Shown here piece by piece: positions 8,822 through 14,408 of a stretch of DNA of 43,947 bases (position 1 is its first letter; every line of letters starts with the position of its first letter). The DNA lies in assembly GCA_016872835.1 (NCBI GenBank), contig VGYX01000017.1, forward strand, positions 1-43,947, read 5' to 3'. The notes beneath the pieces were generated by a model. It worked only from the letters and a program-made list of their open reading frames with translations, did no database searches and was not told where the DNA came from. A program made the translations under genes and the position numbers. This DNA is from Planctomycetota bacterium. GTDB taxonomy: Bacteria; Planctomycetota; Phycisphaerae; Phycisphaerales; SM1A02.

Positions 8822-9330
8822 GCCCGCACCGCCTGCCACAGGGCGAACGCCGCGATGCTCTTGCCGTCCTCGATCGTGCCATCGGCGATCATGCGGGCGA
8901 TAGCGTCGGGCGCGTGCGTCTCGACCTCGATGCGCTCACCCGGCTGCAGATTGCGCGGGACCGCTTTCAAGTCCCTCGCCACGAAGGCATGCATGCACTC
9001 GTCGGCAAATCCGGGACTCGTGAGGTACTGGCCGATCTCCGCGAGGTGCCCGGCGCAGAATCCGGTCTCCTCCTCCAGTTCCCGAGCGGCGGCGGCCAGC
9101 GGCGCCTCGCCCGGCTCGAGCTTGCCCGCGCAGAATTCAACGAGCCACCGCTGCACGCTCACGCGCCAGTTGCGGATCATGACCAACCGGCCGTCGGCGA
9201 GTTCGGGCACCACGGTCACCGCGCCCGGATGCCGCACGATGTTCCGGCACATCACGATACCGGAGGGATCGGTCCACTCGACGCGGTCCACGCTGAACAC
9301 ATCGCCCTGCAGGATCCGGGTCGCTTGCAT
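8818..9330 (-). CDS. Nudix hydrolase, ADP-ribose pyrophosphatase-like
   Basis: A 170-residue cytoplasmic enzyme. The complete Nudix box (GX5EX7REUXEEXGU) is at about residues 69-91, beginning GKLEPGE and ending RELEEETGF, with the metal-binding glutamates in place. The segment before it ('VTVVPELADGRLVMIRNWR') and the WLVEFCAGKLEPGE lead-in are typical of the ADP-sugar pyrophosphatase branch, which cleaves ADP-ribose and related compounds. The exact substrate is inferred. I start at the ATG at 9330; an in-frame extension to 9384 would run into the divergent ABC gene. The downstream protease-like gene begins within its stop codon. Confidence 0.88.
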   Translation of the reverse strand: MQATRILQGDVFSVDRVEWTDPSGIVMCRNIVRHPGAVTVVPELADGRLVMIRNWRVSVQRWLVEFCAGKLEPGEAPLAAAARELEEETGFCAGHLAEIGQYLTSPGFADECMHAFVARDLKAVPRNLQPGERIEVETHAPDAIARMIADGTIEDGKSIAAFALWQAVRA

Positions 9331-9346
9331 GCTTCGCCTCGTCGGG

Positions 9347-9358
9347 GATGATACGAGC
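9347..9358 (+). promoter_or_regulatory. Putative -10 (GATGAT, N6) for the Mla-type ATPase gene
   Basis: GATGAT at 9347-9352 ends six bases before the ATG at 9359 and matches the -10 consensus at four of six positions. No Shine-Dalgarno can fit in front of this ATG, consistent with a leaderless transcript. Confidence 0.4.
9348..9353 (-). promoter_or_regulatory. Putative -10 (TATCAT) for the Nudix gene
   Basis: TATCAT lies 17 bases before the ATG, leaving room for a short leader with a GAGG element. It overlaps the GATGAT hexamer read in the opposite direction for the divergent ABC gene, so one site may fire both ways. Confidence 0.4.
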
Positions 9359-10168
9359 ATGCCCGAGCAGCCCCCTGCGGCCATCCGTGTGCGCGACCTT
9401 CACAAGTCCTTCGGCGCGCTGAAGGCGCTGCGAGGCGTGACGCTCTCGTTCCCACGCGGCCAGACCACCGTCGTGCTCGGACCGAGCGGCTGCGGCAAGA
9501 GCGTGCTGCTCAAGCACCTCGTGGCGCTGGAGCGCCCGCGCAAGGGCGAGGTGTGGTTCGACGACCAGCGCATCGACCAGCTGCGAGAGTGTGATCTCGG
9601 GTCTGTGCGCCGACGGATCGGATTCCTGTTCCAGCAGGGTGCGCTGTTTGACTCGCTGACGGTGAGTGACAACGTCGGGTTCCCGCTGGTCGAGCACGGG
9701 ATCGGATCCACGGCGGACCGCGAGCAGCGCGTGCGCCGGGTGCTGCGCATGGTGGGACTGGAGGAGAAGTACCGACAGATGCCGGGGGACCTCTCCGGCG
9801 GCCAGCGCAAGCGCGTCGCCCTTGCGCGTGCCATCGTGCTGGATCCCGAGGTGGTGCTGTACGACGAGCCGACCACCGGCCTCGACCCGATCACGAGCGA
9901 CGTGATCAACGAACTGATCCTGAAACTCGCCGACGAGCTCGGCATCACGAGCATCGTGGTGACGCATGACCTTGCGAGCGCCTTCAAGGTCGCCGACCAC
10001 ATGGTCATGATGCACGAGGGCAAGGTGAAGCTGGAGGGCGCGCCGGAACCGTTCCGCGCCTCGGAGGACCCGATCGTGAGCCGCTTTCTCAAGGGCGAGG
10101 CCAATCCCGAGGAACTCGCGGAGATCGAGCGCGTTCAGGCCCAACCGCGTGCCATTCGTTCCGCGTAG
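9359..10168 (+). CDS. ABC transporter ATP-binding protein, MlaF-like
   Basis: A 269-residue ATPase with Walker A GPSGCGKS, a Q-loop in FLFQQGALFDSL, signature LSGGQRKRVALARAI, Walker B VVLYDEPTTGLDP and a switch histidine in VTHDL. The 'FQQGALFDSLTV' stretch and the 'T-x-D-L-x-x-A-F-x-x-x-D' ending are characteristic of the MlaF/Ttg2A group, which powers phospholipid movement between the membranes of diderm bacteria. The next gene encodes an MlaD protein, which supports the assignment. The MlaE permease normally found with these two is absent from the window, so the complex must recruit it from elsewhere. The ATG at 9359 is chosen because an in-frame extension upstream lies on the antisense of the Nudix and protease-like genes. 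Confidence 0.88.
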   Translation: MPEQPPAAIRVRDLHKSFGALKALRGVTLSFPRGQTTVVLGPSGCGKSVLLKHLVALERPRKGEVWFDDQRIDQLRECDLGSVRRRIGFLFQQGALFDSLTVSDNVGFPLVEHGIGSTADREQRVRRVLRMVGLEEKYRQMPGDLSGGQRKRVALARAIVLDPEVVLYDEPTTGLDPITSDVINELILKLADELGITSIVVTHDLASAFKVADHMVMMHEGKVKLEGAPEPFRASEDPIVSRFLKGEANPEELAEIERVQAQPRAIRSA

Positions 10169-10179
10169 ATTCAGGCGCC
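10166..10179 (+). promoter_or_regulatory. Putative -10 (TAGATT, N8) for the MlaD gene, overlapping a stop codon
   Basis: TAGATT at 10166-10171 begins with the stop codon of the ATPase gene and ends eight bases before the mlaD-like ATG. It is one of three places in the window where a TAG stop doubles as the first half of a -10. Confidence 0.4.
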
Positions 10180-10776
10180 ATGCGACACTCGACCCAAGAC
10201 CTGATGGTCGGCCTCTGCTCGATCGGCGCGCTCGTCGGCCTGTCGGTGCTGCTGCTGCGCTTCGGCGAGCTGAGTCCCTTGCTCGAGTCGGACTACGCCG
10301 TCACGCTGCGCGCCAATGCCGCCATGGGACTGCGCGGCGGCAGTCAGGTGCTGCTTGAGGGCGTGCCAGTCGGCGAGGTGAAGCAAATCTCGCTGGACCT
10401 GCAGGGATCGAAGCCGGTGGTGATCGTGCTCTCGCTCAGGGATCCCGTGCCAGCCTCGGTGCGTCCAACCATCAGCAGCGGATTGCTGGGCGGCGGCGCG
10501 AAGATCGACCTCCGCATTCCCGAAGGCGCACCGACCACGCCGATCGACCCGACACGTCCGCCGACGATCGAGGTCCGTTTCACCACGATGGTCGATCAGC
10601 TCGAGTCCATCATCGCGAAGGTCAGCGAGGGTGACGGGACTATCGGCCGACTCCTGAACGATCCGCACCTCTACGAGGACATGCGCGAGGCCGCCGAGCG
10701 CCTGACCATCACGCTGCGCGATCTTCAGGCGATGGTGCGGAAAGTGAAAGAAGAAGGCCTGGAACTGAAGTTCTAG
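10180..10776 (+). CDS. MlaD family lipid-binding protein
   Basis: A 198-residue protein with one N-terminal membrane anchor (about residues 9-27) and a single MCE/MlaD domain (about 38-115). The family pattern is clear: a lead strand 'YAVTLRANAAMGLRGGSQVLLEGVPVGEVKQI' type, then 'VPASVRPTISSGLLGGGAKIDL'. MlaD proteins form hexameric rings in the periplasm that carry phospholipids. The C-terminal part (about 140-198) is predicted helical and includes 'EGDGTIGRLLNDPHLYEDM', often seen in longer MCE proteins. It lies 11 bases after the MlaF-like gene. Its last codons form one arm of a strong hairpin shared with the convergent OmpA-like gene. Confidence 0.88.
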   Translation: MRHSTQDLMVGLCSIGALVGLSVLLLRFGELSPLLESDYAVTLRANAAMGLRGGSQVLLEGVPVGEVKQISLDLQGSKPVVIVLSLRDPVPASVRPTISSGLLGGGAKIDLRIPEGAPTTPIDPTRPPTIEVRFTTMVDQLESIIAKVSEGDGTIGRLLNDPHLYEDMREAAERLTITLRDLQAMVRKVKEEGLELKF

Positions 10777-10782
10777 GCCTTC
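10753..10782. terminator. Bidirectional hairpin inside the 3' end of the MlaD gene
   Basis: Left arm GAAGGCCTGGAAC (10753-10765), loop TGAA, right arm GTTCTAGGCCTTC (10770-10782): 13 pairs including one G-T. The right arm contains the mlaD stop codon. Read on the minus strand, downstream of the OmpA-like gene, the hairpin is followed by a pyrimidine-rich run (TTCTTTCACTTT), a good intrinsic terminator. On the plus strand the tail (CTTGGATT) is weaker. A second small hairpin (CGGCCC-ACC-GGGCCG, 10800-10814) lies between the two genes. Confidence 0.7.
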
Positions 10783-10818
10783 CTTGGATTCCAGCTTGTC
10801 GGCCCACCGGGCCGGGGA

Positions 10819-11427
10819 TCACTCGACGACGAGCAGCTCGACGCGGCGACTCTGGGCCTTGGTCTTCTCGGGGCGATCCGGGCCATAGCTCGAGAGGCTG
10901 ATGGTCTTGGCGTCCACGCCCTTCGAGATCAGGAACTCACGGACCTCGAACGCGCGGTCGAAGCCAAGGTGGTAGTTGCTCTTGTAGTTCGACTTCTTGA
11001 TCGGATCGGTGTCGGTGAAGCCGGCCACGCGGATCGCCTTGCCCGAGTACTTCTCCTTCAGCACCGACGCAACCTTCGTGAGCGTCTTCTTTGCGCTGTC
11101 CTTCAACGTGGCCTTGCCGCTGTCGAAGAGCACGTCGCCCTCGAGGGTGACGCGCACGCCTTCGCTGTCGCGCTTCACCGTGGCGCCCTCGCCGGCGTCC
11201 TCGAAGCCCGTCTCACCCTTTGCGGCGGTCTTGCCCGCGTCGCCGGCGCGCGCATCGGCCGCCGCACGCTCACGCTCCGACGCCTCGAGCGCCGCATTCT
11301 TCTGGTCAAGATCCGCGCGCAACTTCTCGTTCTCCGACTGCAGCGAGGCCGCATCCGGCTGGCTCTTGCAGCCCGTGAGCGCAATGGCGAGACCGATGGT
11401 GGCGATGGCAAGCAAGCGATGGGACAT
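10819..11427 (-). CDS. OmpA family (Pal-like) lipoprotein
   Basis: A 202-residue lipoprotein. The start at 11427 gives a classic signal peptide ending in the lipobox LTGC (Cys at about 20), and GAGAAG lies upstream as ribosome site. A charged coiled-coil segment (about 30-75, many Glu/Lys/Ala) is followed by an OmpA C-terminal domain (about 90-202). That domain shows 'LFDSGKATLKDSAKKTL', 'VAGFTDTDP' and 'GPDRPEKTKAQSRRVEL', including the Asp and Arg that bind diaminopimelate in peptidoglycan. The protein likely sits in the outer membrane and grips the cell wall. The longer frame up to 11496 lacks a signal sequence and is not used. Confidence 0.9.
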   Translation of the reverse strand: MSHRLLAIATIGLAIALTGCKSQPDAASLQSENEKLRADLDQKNAALEASERERAAADARAGDAGKTAAKGETGFEDAGEGATVKRDSEGVRVTLEGDVLFDSGKATLKDSAKKTLTKVASVLKEKYSGKAIRVAGFTDTDPIKKSNYKSNYHLGFDRAFEVREFLISKGVDAKTISLSSYGPDRPEKTKAQSRRVELLVVE

Positions 11428-11489
11428 GATTTCTTCTCTTTCGGCGTGTGGGGCGTGGAGGTCGGGCCGCGGCGTTCGCAGCCGTGGGT

Positions 11490-11518
11490 ACTGCACGACA
11501 AAGCGAGTCGATTGTCAA
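11490..11518 (-). promoter_or_regulatory. Putative sigma70 promoter for the OmpA-like gene
   Basis: A perfect TTGACA (11518-11513) overlaps the prepilin peptidase stop codon. With a 17-base spacer the -10 would be TGCAGT (11495-11490), a weak match. The resulting leader of roughly 55 bases carries a Shine-Dalgarno, unlike most genes here. Confidence 0.4.
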
Positions 11519-12690
11519 GCGGCGGGCGGCGAGGGCATGAACAGGGCGCGTGCCAAGGGAACGACCCAGGGCCGACCCAGGAACGCGATGGCCACCGCGA
11601 GCGCAAGGTGCGGTCCATACGGCATTTCCCGCGTCGCGCCGCCGCGCATGCGTGCGAGGGCACCACGCAGGCCGACCCACCCCAGCGCCACGAACGGCGC
11701 AATCAGGTACGCCAGAAGCGCGTCACGCCATCCGATCACGGCGCCCGCAGCGGCCATCAGGTGCACATCTCCAAGCCCCATCGCTTCGCGCCCGAAGCCG
11801 AGCGTGCCGAGAATCCGCGTGAGCCAGATCGAGCCGCCTCCAACCAGCATGCCGACGCCAGCCGCTCCCAACGCGCCCAGCGGACCCGGAAGTGCCTCCG
11901 CGCGCACCAGCACGAGCGCCAGACCCGCGCCGGCGAGTGGAATCAGGAGGAAGGGCGTCTCGCGCAGCACCTCACGCCGGGCCTCCGCGGGCAGCGGTTC
12001 GCGATCCGGCTCGATGGAGGCGAAACTGCGCGGCAACAGGCCCGACCAGAGCAGCGCGCATGCGACGGCGGTGCCGAGCAGTCCGCCGAGACCCGCGATC
12101 TGCCACGCCACTGGAAGCGTTCCCGTGGGCCAACCGGCAGGCACGGCAAGATCGGTCCGTGCGCCCTGTACCAACGCCGCGACCAGCGCCACCGTCAAGG
12201 CAAGACCGGTGATGCCGATCGGGATATAGCCGGTGGCGGCATCGATGAGCGACGCCGCGATGAGACAACCCCACAGCACCAGCAAGGCAAGGAGCATCGG
12301 TGCGGCGCCCCACGCGCCGAGGCGGGCCCACCATGCGAACTCGGCTTCGCCCGGAAGGAGCCCTCCGAACAGCAGCACGACCGTGCCGGCGAAGAGAATG
12401 CCGACGGCGAACTCGACCCAGACGTGTTCCGATCCGATGCACACGCCGCAGGTGCGGCATCGGCCCCGCAGCGCGATCCACGAGAGGATCGGGATGTTCT
12501 CCCACCAGGCGAGCGAACGACCGCAGGTGGTGCATCGGCTTGCGGGCGCGATGAGACCTTGCCCCAACGGCCAGCGGCTGGCGACCACGTTCACGAAGCT
12601 TCCGACGCTCGCGCCCAGCGCGAAGAAGAACGCCGCCTGCAGCATGGTTGGCACCAGGATGACGAGCCTGTCGGGGAGCGCGGCGAGCAT
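11515..12690 (-). CDS. Prepilin peptidase (A24 family)
   Basis: A 391-residue polytopic aspartic protease that removes leader peptides from type IV pilins and pseudopilins and N-methylates them. The N-terminal methylase domain has 'GASVGSFVNVVASR' and two zinc-type Cys pairs (C53/C56 and C78/C81). The catalytic aspartates are Asp150 in SLIDAATGYIP and Asp308 in GLGDVHLM (the GxGD motif). The two aspartates are about 158 residues apart, far more than usual, because of a roughly 90-residue insertion with extra hydrophobic stretches. No pilus genes are nearby. It begins 8 bases after the xseB stop. The family call is secure. Confidence 0.93.
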   Translation of the reverse strand: MLAALPDRLVILVPTMLQAAFFFALGASVGSFVNVVASRWPLGQGLIAPASRCTTCGRSLAWWENIPILSWIALRGRCRTCGVCIGSEHVWVEFAVGILFAGTVVLLFGGLLPGEAEFAWWARLGAWGAAPMLLALLVLWGCLIAASLIDAATGYIPIGITGLALTVALVAALVQGARTDLAVPAGWPTGTLPVAWQIAGLGGLLGTAVACALLWSGLLPRSFASIEPDREPLPAEARREVLRETPFLLIPLAGAGLALVLVRAEALPGPLGALGAAGVGMLVGGGSIWLTRILGTLGFGREAMGLGDVHLMAAAGAVIGWRDALLAYLIAPFVALGWVGLRGALARMRGGATREMPYGPHLALAVAIAFLGRPWVVPLARALFMPSPPAA

Positions 12691-12698
12691 CGCGTGCG

Positions 12699-12950
12699 TC
12701 AGTTCCGATCGCCACCTTGCAGCGCGTCCAGACCCATCTGCTCGATGCGGCGCTCGGCGTCCTCAAGGATCGACCTGCAGCGAGTCACCAACGACCGGCC
12801 GCGCTCGAAAGCCTTCAGACTGTCCTCCAGCGAGACCTGCCCCTGCTCCATGCGGTCCACGAGCGTCTCGAGTTCCCGCATCGCGGCCTCGAAGTTCGGC
12901 GCCTCGTCAGCGTTGTTCGCGGCCTGTTGCTCGGCGGACTTGCGTGCCAT
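12699..12950 (-). CDS. xseB: Exodeoxyribonuclease VII small subunit
   Basis: An 83-residue, almost entirely helical protein matching XseB: 'NFEAAMRELETLVDRMEQGQVSLEDSLKAFERG' is the family signature, covering about residues 19-51. XseB binds XseA to form exonuclease VII, which degrades single-stranded DNA from both ends. The ATG at 12950 is chosen from the family length and from TAGATT seven bases upstream. A longer open frame further upstream is only antisense-like noise over xseA. It follows xseA by 10 bases. Confidence 0.94.
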   Translation of the reverse strand: MARKSAEQQAANNADEAPNFEAAMRELETLVDRMEQGQVSLEDSLKAFERGRSLVTRCRSILEDAERRIEQMGLDALQGGDRN

Positions 12951-12963
12951 GGACCGGAATCTA
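12951..12963 (-). promoter_or_regulatory. Putative -10 (TAGATT, N7) for xseB, overlapping the xseA stop
   Basis: TAGATT at 12963-12958 starts with the xseA stop codon TAG and ends seven bases before the xseB ATG. The same hexamer with the same stop-codon overlap precedes the mlaD-like gene. Confidence 0.42.
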
Positions 12964-14385
12964 CCCGCCCCGCTCCACACGCGAGCGCACGGTTCCGCGT
13001 TCAAGGCGCGTCGTGATCCGTGCGCCATCGGCGAGCGTGGAGGCGTCGCGCACGGGCCGTCCCTCGTCGTCCAGCGTGATCGAATAGCCTCGTGCGAGCG
13101 TGCGCTCGGGTGCCACCGCTTCCAGACGCGCCGCCAGCGCACGAAGGGCGTCCGCCCGACCCTTGATCGAGCCGCGCAGCGAAAGATCGAGGCGATGCGA
13201 GAGGTTCGCCGCGCGGGCGCGCCCCACGGCCACCGCCTGTCGCGGCGCCTGCGCCTGCAGACGGGATTCCAGCGTGCGGACCCGCTCGAGCACCGAGGCC
13301 ACGAAGCGACTCGACACGTGTCCCATCCGAAGCAGTGCACGCGCCAGACGCTCCGAGGGTCGCCCCAGCATCGCGCGGGGGTCGCGCAGACACGCGCGCG
13401 TGGCGAGCCCACGAACATGCTGCGACCGCACCTGGATGCCCTGACGCACCAGCGCGCGCAGCCGCGACCCGACCGCGTCGAGCTGTGTGAGGAGTTCCTG
13501 CCGCTCGGGAATCACCGCGACCATCGCCTGCGTGGGCGTGCTGGCCCGCAGGTCCGCCACCAGTTCGATCACGCTCACGTCCGACTCATGCCCGATCGCC
13601 GCGACCAGCGGCAGTTGACTTCGGAACGCCGCATCCGCCACCACGCGCTCGTTGAAGGGCTGCAGATCCTCGCGGCTTCCGCCACCGCGCGTGACCACGA
13701 GCACATCCACGCCCAGTCGATCGGCGTTCGCGTTCACCGCATCGATCGCGCGCGCCACGTCCTCGGCCGCGCCCGCGCCCTGCACCGCGACGTGCACCAC
13801 GCGAAGAGGCACGGAGGGCAGGCGATTCCCGGAGATCTTCAGGCAATCAGCCAGCGCCGCGCTGCCTGAGGCGGTGACGATGGCCACCCCGCGCGGCACG
13901 AGCGGAAGCGGGCGCTTGCGCGCCTCGTCGAAATACCCGAGGCCGCGGAGTTCGATGCACAGTGCGCGGAATCGAGCTTCGAGATCGCCCTCGCCCACCA
14001 GCGAGACGCGATCCACCACGAGGCGCAGTCGGCCTCCACTCGCCCAGAAGTCGAAGCGCCCCTCGACCACCATCCGCTTGCCGACCACGGGTTGCGCCTC
14101 GCTGCGGCCGAGCGCACTGAGCCACATGATGCAGTCAATCACGGCGTCCGCGGCCGGATCCTTCAGCGTGAAGAAGCACGCCTTCTTGGTGGCGACCGAC
14201 CCGATCTCCCCCTCCACGCGCACGCGTCCGATCGCGAAGACCGAATCGCGGACCGCGGCCGCCGCCTGCGACACCGTGAGGGCGGCGGGTTCGGGCGCCG
14301 CCTCCTCCTGGGGCGAGACGGGCGAGGCTGGCGCGTCGAAGAGTCCACCCGCGGCCATCGCTGGATCGAAGGGCTTGCGTGCCAC
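12961..14385 (-). CDS. xseA: Exodeoxyribonuclease VII large subunit
   Basis: A 474-residue catalytic subunit of exonuclease VII. An N-terminal OB-fold (about 35-135) contains 'VEGEIGSVATKKACFFTLKD'. The catalytic domain shows 'VTRGGGSREDLQPFNE' and 'AIGHESDVSVIELVADLRASTPTQA'. A long coiled-coil region follows, and the end has the usual 'LARGYSITLDDEGRPV'. I use the GTG at 14385 (reading VARKPFDP) because TACGAT lies exactly six bases upstream; an ATG at 14358 would shorten it by nine residues. It is divergent from recG across a 23-base gap and followed by xseB. Confidence 0.94.
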   Translation of the reverse strand: MARKPFDPAMAAGGLFDAPASPVSPQEEAAPEPAALTVSQAAAAVRDSVFAIGRVRVEGEIGSVATKKACFFTLKDPAADAVIDCIMWLSALGRSEAQPVVGKRMVVEGRFDFWASGGRLRLVVDRVSLVGEGDLEARFRALCIELRGLGYFDEARKRPLPLVPRGVAIVTASGSAALADCLKISGNRLPSVPLRVVHVAVQGAGAAEDVARAIDAVNANADRLGVDVLVVTRGGGSREDLQPFNERVVADAAFRSQLPLVAAIGHESDVSVIELVADLRASTPTQAMVAVIPERQELLTQLDAVGSRLRALVRQGIQVRSQHVRGLATRACLRDPRAMLGRPSERLARALLRMGHVSSRFVASVLERVRTLESRLQAQAPRQAVAVGRARAANLSHRLDLSLRGSIKGRADALRALAARLEAVAPERTLARGYSITLDDEGRPVRDASTLADGARITTRLERGTVRSRVERGG

Positions 14386-14408
14386 GCGCGCATCGTACGA
14401 TCGCCCAC
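14386..14408. promoter_or_regulatory. Palindromic divergent promoter of xseA and recG
   Basis: ATCGTACGAT (14392-14401) is a perfect 10-base palindrome. Read rightward it gives TACGAT (14396-14401), seven bases before the recG GTG. Read leftward it gives TACGAT (14397-14392), six bases before the xseA GTG. The two -10 hexamers share two bases and fill the whole 23-base gap, leaving no room for a 5' leader in either direction. Confidence 0.55.

Noticed and set aside
8687-9358. In-frame N-terminal extension of the Mla ATPase
   Set aside because: The extra 224 codons lie antisense to the Nudix and protease-like genes and show no domain; the ATG at 9359 fits the family.
10969-13869. 966-codon open frame on the plus strand
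   Set aside because: It runs antisense to the OmpA-like, prepilin peptidase, xseB and xseA genes, all of which have clear family motifs.
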